Origin: Prolixibacteraceae bacterium
GTDB taxonomy: Bacteria; Bacteroidota; Bacteroidia; Bacteroidales; Prolixibacteraceae
Reading direction: 5' to 3'
NCBI GenBank assembly: GCA_003506435.1
Contig: DOAQ01000030.1
Span: 20,111 to 84,110, forward strand
Length of the DNA: 64,000 nucleotides
The notes beneath the pieces are model-generated. The model did not search any database and was not told the DNA's origin. It was given only the letters and a program-made list of their open reading frames with translations. The position numbers and the translations under genes were made by a program. Shown one piece after another: positions 8,478 through 17,895 of this stretch. Each line of letters opens with the position of its first letter. The stretch's first letter is position 1.

Positions 8478-9581
8478 TTATTGTTTTAGTTTGATTACCT
8501 CACTGGCCGCAAGCAAAAACGCACCGGTACCATACACTTCCCAACTGTCTTTGCTGAAATTTCGCTGAGGGTCGCCACCAATGGGCTGTACCCAACCTAC
8601 ACGCCCTTCTTCGTTGACACAGGCAGTGAGGCTAACCCATGCTTTTTCTACCGCTGGCAAGTAGGTTTTTTTGTCGAGCAACTTATTATTGATTCCCCAG
8701 GCCAGCGCATAACAGAAAAAACCCGAACCGCTAACCTCTCCCCCCGGATACGAATCCGGATCAAGCAAACTGGCTCGCCACAATCCGTCTGCCTGTTGTA
8801 AACTCACAATACGGGCGGCGATTTCTTTAAACAGGATTTCATAGAATGGACGTTCCGGGTAATCAGCCGGTAATTCCTGGAGGATGCGGGTCAGTCCCCC
8901 CATTACCCAGCCATTACCTCGCGACCAGAATACAAGTTTGCCATTTGCCTCGCGACGGCCGGAACCGTCAGGCTTGATTACATAGTTCAGGTCGCGGGCA
9001 AACAGATGTTCTTCTTTATTAAACAACAGATTGTAGCATTCCTTGAAGCATTTGTCGTTACACTTCAGAAAATCGGTATTGCCTGTCGCTACTCCCAATT
9101 TCACTAATGTAGGAGGGGCCATAAACAATGCATCGCACCACCACCATTTGATAACATCAATTTTTTCTCTGGAAGGATAAGGTCTCTCTACAAAAATCTT
9201 CATAGTGTCGATTGTATGCTGGATTATTTCCATCCGCTTTTCATTTTTGTAAAGATCGATGTAGGTTTGACAAATGGCCACATCATCAGCATGGTACCAA
9301 CGTTTATATGGTTTCCATTGGGCTTTGTTGCCCATATCCATCATTGCCTGGTATATTTCCTTTGATTTGGTGGTTTCCCAGGCTGCGAACACACCTGCAT
9401 AAAAGGCGCCGTTGGTCCAGTCCCGGGGATCATGTTTCGGGTGTTTCAACTGCCATTTGGTAGCAGAAGTGACCACCGACCTGATGTATTTTTTACTGAA
9501 CAACTTATCATTTGTTGATTGTGCATGGCCGAAAAAAGCTATGACAATTAGTAATAATGGGAAAATGAATTTTTTCTTCAT
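8478..9581 (-). CDS. GH105 unsaturated uronyl/rhamnogalacturonyl hydrolase
   Basis: Exported enzyme of 367 residues (signal peptide about 1-20, FFGHAQ). GH105 enzymes are alpha/alpha-barrels that remove the 4,5-unsaturated uronic acid left at the non-reducing end by polysaccharide lyases, by hydrating the double bond. Visible landmarks are DWTNGAFYAG near 54-63, WYHADD at 95-100, WWWCDALFMAPP with the likely catalytic D150, and WSRGNGWVMGGL from 219. The length is normal for the family. It precedes the BNR-4 gene in the same transcript direction, making a plausible lyase/hydrolase pair. Whether the product comes from ulvan, rhamnogalacturonan or another uronate glycan cannot be told from this protein alone. 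Confidence 0.92.
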   Translation of the reverse strand: MKKKFIFPLLLIVIAFFGHAQSTNDKLFSKKYIRSVVTSATKWQLKHPKHDPRDWTNGAFYAGVFAAWETTKSKEIYQAMMDMGNKAQWKPYKRWYHADDVAICQTYIDLYKNEKRMEIIQHTIDTMKIFVERPYPSREKIDVIKWWWCDALFMAPPTLVKLGVATGNTDFLKCNDKCFKECYNLLFNKEEHLFARDLNYVIKPDGSGRREANGKLVFWSRGNGWVMGGLTRILQELPADYPERPFYEILFKEIAARIVSLQQADGLWRASLLDPDSYPGGEVSGSGFFCYALAWGINNKLLDKKTYLPAVEKAWVSLTACVNEEGRVGWVQPIGGDPQRNFSKDSWEVYGTGAFLLAASEVIKLKQ

Positions 9582-9677
9582 CGTTAATAATTTTTCTTTC
9601 TTTTTTGTGTAACAAATTTATTATATGAATCTTAGAACATATTCACAATGATTAATAGACTTGAGAAAACAGATAAG

Positions 9678-9709
9678 AGGATTTGGCAACTCCGAGATTG
9701 CCAAATCCT
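9678..9709. terminator. 12-bp perfect hairpin between binding-protein and enzyme genes
   Basis: AGGATTTGGCAA and TTGCCAAATCCT pair perfectly around an 8-base loop. It lies in the 205-base gap between the lipoprotein gene ending at 9787 and the GH105 gene starting at 9581. A T-run (GATCTTTTT) follows on the plus strand and a weaker one (CTGTTTTC) on the minus strand. Partial termination here would make susCD and binding-protein messages more abundant than enzyme messages. Confidence 0.6.
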
Positions 9710-9786
9710 GATCTTTTTATATTTCTTTACCTTTTAGATGAAAATGTATTATTGTATTTCGATAAACTACAATACCAGAAAGAACA

Positions 9787-11115
9787 TTAATACTGCATTG
9801 CCCTTAAATCAATAGAAGCGATATTGACATATGGACTGCCGGCAGAGTCCCAGTTTTTTATTGCTTTTATACGGATATACCTGATTTCTTTTGCATTCTC
9901 AAGAATATACGCATGCCCGGCCACTGCTGCTGCTATATCTGCTGCTGAATTATCGCCCCGGGTTGCGCCTGCCGGTACAGTATTCCCTGAAGGCCTGTTG
10001 ACGGAGCACGACTGTAACAAGACCCAACTATTTCCAAAATCCCCATTATGATCGTCCGGGTTGTAATTCGGGTCCGGGTTTAAAGAACCCCAAACTTCAA
10101 ATTCCATTAAATTACCCCCTGCATACAACCTGGTTACATTGGTTCCTTCACCGAGTCCTCTCTGGAATAGTTTAATCCGCGATAATTCATATACAGCGCC
10201 TAAATCAATGGTGAACCACTGGGGCATGGCGTGCCCGCTTACCTTTGAAATGTAAGTCCCGCTTTCGCTCAACGTTTTTGGATTCTTCCAGATTTTATCA
10301 ACTGTATTGGATGCTCCATTGGGCACGGAATAATCGCCGGGAAGTTCGTATAAGCTGAAAAGCTCCCTGTTTATTTCTTTTTCCACCTTCTTTATTTCAG
10401 GTTTCACTATTTCAAAAGCGGTCTTGAACGTATCAATGGCCATCGAGTCGGGAGTAAAAACGGTAGTATAACTAAAACCGGAGGCTGGATTATATTTTTC
10501 AAGTTGTGCCTGGTCTGAATTTACATCACAAATGACGGTACGGCTGACCCCGTTTAAATCAGTATAAAGTATCTCTTCGCCAAGGGTGCCTTTGTCGGCT
10601 GTTACCCACTTAATGGTTAGCATGTTAGTTTCTGAATATGCAAACCCATTTATCGCCCTGTTAAGCAGCCTTTTCCTGTAAATATCGCCATAAACGGTCC
10701 CGATTATTTCGGTGTTTATTGATCTGTTCCCTTTCGAATCGAGTGTCACTACATTGAATGTATAGGGCAATTCCTGTAAATTTTCCAGAATTACGTTTAC
10801 TGTATCAATACCGGAGGTGCGGGTTATTGGCACTAAAGTCGAGTCTTTTTTGTTATTCCAGAACACGATTGCTGAAGTGATTGTCGGGTCGGATGTTATC
10901 AGCCATGATAACCCGATCCTGTATTTGCCCGGAAATACTTTTAATGAATCGGCTTTGCCCGGGTAGACGATCTCACCTCCTTCGAGAAACTCCTGATAAT
11001 TATCGGTCATTTTATCACATGAGGAGAGATGGATTGTTATTGCGTACATGATTGCCAAAAAGCCTGCAAACTTTAAAAGCCTGTGTATTTCTTTATGTAT
11101 CAAATGGTTATTCAT
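9787..11115 (-). CDS. Surface glycan-binding lipoprotein: DUF4998-like module plus F5/8 type C (discoidin)-like domain
   Basis: Lipoprotein of 442 residues with lipobox LSSC at C33. The N-terminal half (about 45-240) matches the DUF4998-like module also found in the phosphodiester glycosidase at 5300-6790. The C-terminal half (about 255-442) looks like a discoidin/F5-8C jelly-roll: QWFTIDLGAVYELSRIKLFQR, FEVWGSLNPDPNY and a final IRYIRIKAIKNWDSAG. Proteins of this architecture downstream of susD act as surface glycan-binding proteins that hold polysaccharide at the cell surface. It starts 23 bases after the preceding lipoprotein gene, consistent with one operon. No catalytic motif is visible. 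Confidence 0.85.
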   Translation of the reverse strand: MNNHLIHKEIHRLLKFAGFLAIMYAITIHLSSCDKMTDNYQEFLEGGEIVYPGKADSLKVFPGKYRIGLSWLITSDPTITSAIVFWNNKKDSTLVPITRTSGIDTVNVILENLQELPYTFNVVTLDSKGNRSINTEIIGTVYGDIYRKRLLNRAINGFAYSETNMLTIKWVTADKGTLGEEILYTDLNGVSRTVICDVNSDQAQLEKYNPASGFSYTTVFTPDSMAIDTFKTAFEIVKPEIKKVEKEINRELFSLYELPGDYSVPNGASNTVDKIWKNPKTLSESGTYISKVSGHAMPQWFTIDLGAVYELSRIKLFQRGLGEGTNVTRLYAGGNLMEFEVWGSLNPDPNYNPDDHNGDFGNSWVLLQSCSVNRPSGNTVPAGATRGDNSAADIAAAVAGHAYILENAKEIRYIRIKAIKNWDSAGSPYVNIASIDLRAMQY

Positions 11116-11138
11116 CTTTCTTAATTTTCTTCGTTAAA

Positions 11139-12356
11139 CTAATTATTCCCTTTGACAACACTGCCATACAGGGTAATCTCAACCAGGTTTATATGCCCGA
11201 TACTTGTACCTCCCCATACTGCATTCGTTTTCCATCTGAGGTATCTTACCGGTACTTCGTTCGCATCAAATTCAAATTCTTCACCATCAATTTGCCGTTG
11301 GATGTCTTCGTTGGAATATTCTCCAACCGGTAAGCCCGAAGGTTTGAATGATACGCAAGGTTCTTTTCTCATGGGAATCCAGCTTGAATCGAAACTTCCG
11401 TCCGGATTGGGATTCATGGAGCCAAATATTTCCCATTCTTTTATCGACCCAGCATTGTATATGTAGGTAGCGCCCGATGAACGGTTGTAAACAACAATCC
11501 TCGACAGCCTTGCTGTTACGCCCAAATCGAAGGTGAACCATTGCGGTATACCATACCCCACGGTAGTTACAAAGTCGGTATTGCTGTAACTTTCATCCCA
11601 TATCCGGTCCATGGTACGGCCTGTCATGTGTGGCGTATTCTGGTCGGTAGGCAAAGTAACCTGCCTGAATTTGGTTTTGTCCAGTTTTTCTTCAAACCAT
11701 GGATGAAACGTATTTTCGTAAGTATCACTACTGTTATCCCAACGGTCCTTCACATTGATCCGGAACGGGCGTGCAATCGAATCGTATCCGCGCACACTAA
11801 AATCAACTTTTGCAGTCGATGTGTAGAAGGTCTCTGCTGCGATCCATTCGCCAATAGAGTCTGTCGTCGAAACATAAATCCTGACATCTGCTTCTCCCGG
11901 ATTGTCCACGTTGAATTTTATCCCGCCATAGGTTTCCCGGATGCTTTCAGTAATTGACTTGAATATACCGACAATTGAAGGCGTTTGTGGCTTCAGGGTT
12001 ACGGTAACAGGACTTGACTCTAAGTTGTTTCGTCCAACTGTACATAGGCTTACCTTGTGTTCCAATGTATCTCCAAAGCCTTCAACAATCATGTTATTTG
12101 TGTAGTACGATGCTTTCACTTCGCGTGTAACCCCAATGGGGGCTTCATACGTTGCTTTTACACACAAAAGGTTTTCGTCGGAAGGTAACTGGTAGGTAAT
12201 TTTACCTGCTCCGGGCAACGATTCTACAACTGGATTCTTTATTGGAGAAGGTACTTCTCCTCCCTGATTTATTGGAGAATGAATATCTTCTTTACATGCT
12301 TGCACTATCACTAAAATAATGAAGGAGAAAAAGAATATATATTTTAATGTTTTCAT
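11139..12356 (-). CDS. Surface glycan-binding lipoprotein, DUF4959/DUF5126/DUF5000 type
   Basis: Lipoprotein of 405 residues, lipobox VQAC at C21. The layout is that of the common SusE-position protein of Bacteroidota: an Ig-like N-terminal domain (about 35-115, LPGAGKITYQLP), a middle domain (about 120-230, with FRINVKDRWDNSSD) and a C-terminal discoidin-like DUF5000 domain (about 240-400, PQWFTFDLGVTARLSRIVVY, WEIFGSMNPNPDGSF, VRYLRWKTNAVWGG). The last domain resembles that of the next gene, so the two lipoproteins probably share glycan contacts. It lies 36 bases after susD and 23 bases before the next lipoprotein. Confidence 0.87.
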   Translation of the reverse strand: MKTLKYIFFFSFIILVIVQACKEDIHSPINQGGEVPSPIKNPVVESLPGAGKITYQLPSDENLLCVKATYEAPIGVTREVKASYYTNNMIVEGFGDTLEHKVSLCTVGRNNLESSPVTVTLKPQTPSIVGIFKSITESIRETYGGIKFNVDNPGEADVRIYVSTTDSIGEWIAAETFYTSTAKVDFSVRGYDSIARPFRINVKDRWDNSSDTYENTFHPWFEEKLDKTKFRQVTLPTDQNTPHMTGRTMDRIWDESYSNTDFVTTVGYGIPQWFTFDLGVTARLSRIVVYNRSSGATYIYNAGSIKEWEIFGSMNPNPDGSFDSSWIPMRKEPCVSFKPSGLPVGEYSNEDIQRQIDGEEFEFDANEVPVRYLRWKTNAVWGGTSIGHINLVEITLYGSVVKGNN

Positions 12357-12392
12357 ATCTTATCTTTTTTTTGAATTTTTATCTGTACCGGA

Positions 12393-14339
12393 TCAATATC
12401 CATAATTCTGAACCAGGTTCCGGTTAATCAAAAGTTCGTCTTCGTCAATGGGCCACAAATAGTCGCGGATCATAAATGTCTGGTTGTATAAAACCCTTGG
12501 GCGATAATAATATTCAGGCGCAGATTGTTGATAATCCCATCCTGAAATTGGTTTGTTCAATTCGATGTGGGCTGTTTTCCATCTCCGAAGGTCCCAGAAA
12601 CGTTGCCCCTCGAACGCCAGTTCATTTAAACGTTCCTGGTGGATAATCTCACGCAGGTTCGATTGTTGTTGATAAGCAGTAGGATGTATGGCAAAATTTT
12701 GCCATGCATCTTCAACCGTAGGCAAACCAGCCCTTCCCCTGACCTTGTTGATCCAGAGGTAAGGCGACCCATTGGCTTCGCCTGAACCGGACGGCCCATA
12801 AGCTTCGTTCAACGCTTCGGCATATAACAGGTATAAGTCGGATAAACGCATTACCGGCCATGGATAATTCCGGAGAGTGTACCCACTGCCTGTTGTAGCT
12901 ACTGCGCTCAGGTAATTTACTAACTTTTTGGGCCAATATCCGGTAACCCCGGTACGGTTTGTTGTTGCAGCAACCTGTAATTGCCCGGCCCGGCATTGCA
13001 TCAGGTATTGGTCTCTATCATCATAGCTTCCCTGACCGTACCACAAGCCGCCGTCGAATGCAAGGCAGGAATAAAAACGTGGTTCGCGGTCGAAATGGAG
13101 CCCAACAGTGGTATATCCGGGTTGTAAATAGTATTTGTACTCATCGGTTACTACACGCAGTTTATACCTGTCAGCATAATTATATGTTTTATCTTCGGAA
13201 ATCGGGAGCCCGTTCTTCGAATAAAACATTTCTGCAATTTTTATCGGGGGCGAATATTTTCCCAGTGTATTCAGGTTTCCTGTCGTTGCAGGGTATTTAC
13301 TGGCAATAACTCCGGGAGGGGTTGCATTTCGTTGTGCATCGGTAGTTAAACTTTGCGTATTGGCCCAAATAATTTCACCGTTCCATTTCTCAGAGAAGCT
13401 GTTCCTGATGGCAATTAATGTTTCCGTTGAGTCGGAAAGCGTACCAATCTGGAATGGTTGATTGGAGTAATCATACAATTTATATCCCAATCCTTCGCAC
13501 AGTTCAATTGCTTCTTTACATGCTATTACTGCTTTTTCCCATTTTCCGTTATCGGCTTTCGTTGGGAAAAGGTGTATATTCCTGTTGTCCACAATTCCGG
13601 CATAATCGGGGTTGCCATTAAATAACGGGCTGGCAGCGGTCACCAATACATGGGCTTTAACCGAAAGGCAAACAGGTTTGGTTATACGCCCAAGCTCGGT
13701 TGTTTCAAAATCGATTTTATCCGGCAGCCCTGTCGCCGCTTCGTCAAGTAATTCAACAATGTAATTGATGCAATCATCAACCGGCTGACGGTATACCTTT
13801 ACATCTTCAACACTGGCTGAAATCGGTAAGTTTTCCTTGATTAGCGGAATTGCTCCATACATACGAAACAGCCAAAAATGATAATATGCTTTCAGAAACT
13901 TTACTTCGGCAATCCACCGTGTTTTTTCATCTGCGGAAATATCAATTACATCTTCAATATTTTCCAGAAAGATATTGCAATCGCGTATCCCTCTGAAAGG
14001 GTTGCTGGAGGAATACCTATTGCTCCAGTAATCTAAATACGGGCTGGTTGAGCGCTGGAAACCCTGTGCAATCGATATCGCAGAATTCCAACCAGTAGTG
14101 GTAATGTATGGAAAAAGGAACCAATATTCGTCACAACCGGCAATAGCAGGGTCGCTTGATGCGTTTCCGTGGTCGGGCAGGTACCGGTAACATGTAAACA
14201 GATATTTTTCTGCCGTGCTCCGCATGGTAAAAGCATTGTCAATTGTCGCCAGGTTATCGGGCACAACATCCAGATAATTACAGCTTCCGATTGACAGAAA
14301 CAGGATAATAACGAAAATATAGTGTTTTATATTTTTCAT
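12393..14339 (-). CDS. SusD/RagB-family nutrient-binding outer membrane lipoprotein
   Basis: Lipoprotein of 648 residues, lipobox SIGSC at C20, which caps the partner SusC barrel and captures glycan for import. Family landmarks are the early YLDVVPDN, the helical tetratricopeptide-like stretch with KFLKAYYHFWLFRMYGAIPLI near 155-175, and the C-terminal RLSDLYLLYAEALNEAYGPSG, NKVRGRAGLP and ERLNELAFEGQRFWDLRRWK. It starts 12 bases after susC, so the two are translated from one message. At 648 residues it is somewhat longer than average; I see no extra domain. Confidence 0.95.
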   Translation of the reverse strand: MKNIKHYIFVIILFLSIGSCNYLDVVPDNLATIDNAFTMRSTAEKYLFTCYRYLPDHGNASSDPAIAGCDEYWFLFPYITTTGWNSAISIAQGFQRSTSPYLDYWSNRYSSSNPFRGIRDCNIFLENIEDVIDISADEKTRWIAEVKFLKAYYHFWLFRMYGAIPLIKENLPISASVEDVKVYRQPVDDCINYIVELLDEAATGLPDKIDFETTELGRITKPVCLSVKAHVLVTAASPLFNGNPDYAGIVDNRNIHLFPTKADNGKWEKAVIACKEAIELCEGLGYKLYDYSNQPFQIGTLSDSTETLIAIRNSFSEKWNGEIIWANTQSLTTDAQRNATPPGVIASKYPATTGNLNTLGKYSPPIKIAEMFYSKNGLPISEDKTYNYADRYKLRVVTDEYKYYLQPGYTTVGLHFDREPRFYSCLAFDGGLWYGQGSYDDRDQYLMQCRAGQLQVAATTNRTGVTGYWPKKLVNYLSAVATTGSGYTLRNYPWPVMRLSDLYLLYAEALNEAYGPSGSGEANGSPYLWINKVRGRAGLPTVEDAWQNFAIHPTAYQQQSNLREIIHQERLNELAFEGQRFWDLRRWKTAHIELNKPISGWDYQQSAPEYYYRPRVLYNQTFMIRDYLWPIDEDELLINRNLVQNYGY

Positions 14340-14351
14340 GTCGATTGTTTT

Positions 14352-17300
14352 TTAGAAGTTTACATATATGCCAAGGTTATACACTTTTTGGATAGGATAA
14401 CCCAATCCATTTGAAGCCATCTCTACATCCCAAAGTTTGAATTTGCTCCATGCCAGTAAGTTTGTTCCTGTGATATAAACCCTAAAAAGGTCTATGTTTA
14501 ACTTTTTGGCAACTTCCGGTAAGGAATAACCTATTTCAAGTTGTTTTAACCGCAGAAATGCCCCGTTTTGCTGGAACCAGGTGCTTACCTGATCGTTATT
14601 GGGTACCGGCGCTGAACTTAACCGGGGCCAAAGTGCATATAAGTTCCGTTCTTCTTCCGACCAATGACTATTGGCGTAAGCTTTCAATAATTGGTTTTGA
14701 GATAAAACATTACCATTATCATCATTATCAATGAACGGAGCGGTGGCGTTTACCCCAATACGGAACGATTCCCTGGCAACTCCCTGAAAAAATGCATTGA
14801 TGTCAATGTTTTTGTATTTTGCAGAAAAGCCAAACCCGTATGAAATTTCAGGAATAGTAGGAAACCCGATAGGGACTTTATCTGCTTCGGTAATTACCCC
14901 ATCTCTGTTTACATCACGGTATTTAATATCGCCGGCCATGTAATTGCCAAATTGTTTTGGCGAATTGGCTACTTCAAATTCATCGACAAACAGGCGTTCT
15001 GCAATGTATCCCCATTCCTGCTGTATCGAGTAGCCCATCCTTGATCGCCATGGTTCATCGTATTCAGGCTCTTCATATACTTCATACCGGCTGGTTGCAT
15101 AGGTGAAGTTCCCACGGGCCTGTATCCAGAAGTTTGATCCGAAACTTTGAGAATAATCGACTGAAATATCAGTTCCTCGTCCGGATGCTTCTCCAACATT
15201 TGCCCTTACGGTTGACGAAAGGCCCATCGATTTTGGGATGTCAGCCCGTGTCATCAATATGTTGGTCCGGTATTCGTTAAAATACTCTGCCTGTATTTCC
15301 AATTTATTGAACAACCCAAGTTCAAGGGCAACATTGAATTTCTTTGAGGTTTCCCATGTAATATCTTCATTTGCATACCGGCTGATGCTTACCCCGCTTC
15401 TGGAGTACATATTATCAGTACCGAAAGAAGCCCCGGTTGCATTCATATCTACATTTGATAAATAGAAGAAACGGTCTTCTGCACTGCCAATTGCGTCGTT
15501 GCCCACGAGTCCGTATGAGCTGCGTAAACGAAACTTATTAACAACAGCTTTAAATGGTTCCCAGAATGGCTCGTTGGATATGCTCCATGCAATTGCGGTT
15601 GAAGGGAAAAAGCCAAAACGTTGCGATTTGTGAAACCGTTCGGAACCGTTGTATCCAAAGTTGAACTCAGCAAAATATTTGTCGGCATAAGCATACGTTG
15701 CCCGGCCCGACAACCCTAAATTACGGGATGGCAGCGAGAGTTGCAGGCTTCCCGCATTTGCTTCCAGCTTTTGTCTCATGGTGTATACCAGCATGGCGCT
15801 AACTCCATGTTTTTCAGCAAATATACGGTTATAGCTCAGTGCCGATTCCAAATAGAAAACAGAACTTACAGTTTTGGCTCCTTCGCTATATCCAAGATAT
15901 TCGGTGCCTGTATCTTCATTAATTGGTTCAATGTTGTATTTGTCAACCCGCTTGTCGTAAGATGAAATTAAATAGTAGAATGGATTGCATGACCGGCTGA
16001 CTTCGAAATATGATGTTCGGTTGGTATTCATTAATGCCCTGAGAGCCAATCCTTCTGTAATCAAAGATAAGTCCTGGTTTAGTTCAAGCTGGGCAAGCAT
16101 AACCGATCTTGAATAGTCTTTGTAACCTTTTACCAGTTCAGCATAAGGGTTTATGTACTCGCCTTCGTCATAATTTCCAAACATGATGTGTTGCACATTC
16201 GGTTTTATTTCAGACGGATAATAAGCGGGGAACAAAACCGGGTTACTGCGCATGACCATTTTATACATCTCGGTACCACCATGAATCGGGCCTGTATATT
16301 CATCAAAGTTTCCGTTCATCCGGATAACCATTTCTGTACTCTTCGACAGATTTACATTTACATTTGAACGGAGGTTGTATTTGGTAAGGTTAATATTGTT
16401 ATTGAAATTGTTCCTTTTGTCAACTTTTAATATCCCATTGTCTTTATTTAGTGAACCTGACACATAGTAACGGGCAACTTTTCCTCCTCCTGCAATATTC
16501 ATGGTATATCGCTGGTTCATGGTATTGTTCTTAAACAATTCTGTTCTCCAGTCGGTTGCCGGAAAAACGTATGGATTTACACCAGCGATGGTATTGTCGA
16601 TTTTTTGTTGCGAATAAGGCAAAACACCCAACGGATTCCTTGTCAGCACTGCTTCGTTGTGCAATTTCATATACGTAATCGGGTTGGCAAGCTCAACATT
16701 TTTTGTTGGCATCGAAATCGAATTCTCTACACGGAAACTAATTTTCGTTTTTCCTTCACTTCCCGATTTTGTGGTGACGAGTATGACACCGTTTGCCCCA
16801 CGCGCACCGTAAAGCGCGGTTGCCGCAGCATCTTTCATAATACTAAAACTGGCAATATCGTCAGTTTGCATCCGGGCAAGGTCGGTAGTGGTCACTTCCA
16901 CGTTGTCAATCAAAATAAGCGGGTCGACTTTGTATCCAAACGTAGTGACCCCGCGGATGAAAAATTCGGCATTGTCCTGTCCGGGTTCACCACTACGTTG
17001 ATATGCAATCATTCCTGCAACCCTTCCAGCCAAAGCTGTTGTAAGGTTGCTGCTGGGAACTTTTAATTCTCCGGGTTTTACAGTGGTTATCGACGAGATT
17101 ACGCTTTCCTTTTTTTGCTTTCCAAAAGCCACCACAGTTACATCTTCCAGTTCCTCCGACTTTTCTTTCATCTGGACATTTATTGTTTTCTGCTTGCCAA
17201 TATCAATTATCAGGCTTTCCATTCCAATAAATGAGAAAACCAGTTTATCATTTGGCAATGCAACAATTTCATACGTTCCGTCATTATCGGTAATAACACC

Positions 17301-17771
17301 TTTGGTTGTGCCCACAATGGTAATGGTTACCCCGGGAAGGCTCCGCTCATCTCCATCAGTTACTTTTCCTTTAATCCTATTGTCTTGATTTTGAAGAATA
17401 GGTTGCTGCGTTGTTGGATATACAATAACCTGTTTGTCAACAATTTTAAACGAGAGATTGGAATTCTTTAGAGGTTCAGCAAGGATTTGCTCAATAGTTC
17501 CATTTTTAATATCGACATCAATTCTCTGATCGTCATTAACCAGATCATTATTGTATAAGAACTTGTATTCGGACTGAGTTTTAATTTGCTCAAACAACTC
17601 TTTCAGCGTTGCCTGCCTGACATTGATATCCAGCTTCGTGCTCTGTGAGTATGTATCTGCACTTAGTTTTAAAACAAACAGGAGAATAAATACAATTGTC
17701 AATCTCATAATCAGCAAAAATTTGTTTCGCTTGCCTAAAAGGCAAAGCGTCCATACGTCATTTTTTTTCAT
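14352..17771 (-). CDS. SusC/RagA-type TonB-dependent receptor with STN domain
   Basis: Outer-membrane receptor of 1139 residues. The order is signal segment (about 22-43), STN domain (about 45-120, LDINVRQATLKELFEQI), CarboxypepD_reg-like beta-sandwich (about 132-208, IKGKVTDGDERSLPGVTIT), plug (about 215-335, ending ALYGARGANGVILVTTKSG) and barrel to a terminal IYVNF. With SusD at 12393-14339 it forms the import complex of this locus. The STN domain links it to the FecR at 17896-18855 for signal transfer to the sigma factor at 19027-19629. I keep the first ATG because the leader before it nearly matches that of the susC at 1-3216 (CAAATTT, ATG, then eight A). Confidence 0.96.
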   Translation of the reverse strand: MKKNDVWTLCLLGKRNKFLLIMRLTIVFILLFVLKLSADTYSQSTKLDINVRQATLKELFEQIKTQSEYKFLYNNDLVNDDQRIDVDIKNGTIEQILAEPLKNSNLSFKIVDKQVIVYPTTQQPILQNQDNRIKGKVTDGDERSLPGVTITIVGTTKGVITDNDGTYEIVALPNDKLVFSFIGMESLIIDIGKQKTINVQMKEKSEELEDVTVVAFGKQKKESVISSITTVKPGELKVPSSNLTTALAGRVAGMIAYQRSGEPGQDNAEFFIRGVTTFGYKVDPLILIDNVEVTTTDLARMQTDDIASFSIMKDAAATALYGARGANGVILVTTKSGSEGKTKISFRVENSISMPTKNVELANPITYMKLHNEAVLTRNPLGVLPYSQQKIDNTIAGVNPYVFPATDWRTELFKNNTMNQRYTMNIAGGGKVARYYVSGSLNKDNGILKVDKRNNFNNNINLTKYNLRSNVNVNLSKSTEMVIRMNGNFDEYTGPIHGGTEMYKMVMRSNPVLFPAYYPSEIKPNVQHIMFGNYDEGEYINPYAELVKGYKDYSRSVMLAQLELNQDLSLITEGLALRALMNTNRTSYFEVSRSCNPFYYLISSYDKRVDKYNIEPINEDTGTEYLGYSEGAKTVSSVFYLESALSYNRIFAEKHGVSAMLVYTMRQKLEANAGSLQLSLPSRNLGLSGRATYAYADKYFAEFNFGYNGSERFHKSQRFGFFPSTAIAWSISNEPFWEPFKAVVNKFRLRSSYGLVGNDAIGSAEDRFFYLSNVDMNATGASFGTDNMYSRSGVSISRYANEDITWETSKKFNVALELGLFNKLEIQAEYFNEYRTNILMTRADIPKSMGLSSTVRANVGEASGRGTDISVDYSQSFGSNFWIQARGNFTYATSRYEVYEEPEYDEPWRSRMGYSIQQEWGYIAERLFVDEFEVANSPKQFGNYMAGDIKYRDVNRDGVITEADKVPIGFPTIPEISYGFGFSAKYKNIDINAFFQGVARESFRIGVNATAPFIDNDDNGNVLSQNQLLKAYANSHWSEEERNLYALWPRLSSAPVPNNDQVSTWFQQNGAFLRLKQLEIGYSLPEVAKKLNIDLFRVYITGTNLLAWSKFKLWDVEMASNGLGYPIQKVYNLGIYVNF

Positions 17772-17820
17772 AAATTTGTTTCGTTAGCGATTAAACCATT
17801 TTTCGTTAATGCGATTTTCT

Positions 17821-17851
17821 GACAACGGATATGTGGCTCATTTCCGTTGTC
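17821..17851. promoter_or_regulatory. 9-bp hairpin in the fecR-susC gap
   Basis: GACAACGGA pairs with TCCGTTGTC around a 13-base loop, about 50 bases before susC. As at 3273-3305, the T-run is on the plus-strand side and an A-run precedes the stem in the direction of transcription. It may end the sigma/fecR message or shape the susC leader. Confidence 0.55.
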
Positions 17852-17895
17852 TTTTTTTAAGATGTGGTCTGTGGTACATTAATGTGCATAGGCAA

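Noticed and set aside
9787..12356. Discoidin domains as evidence of sialidase or other enzymes
   Set aside because: No catalytic domain accompanies them; the lipobox and position after susD fit binding proteins.
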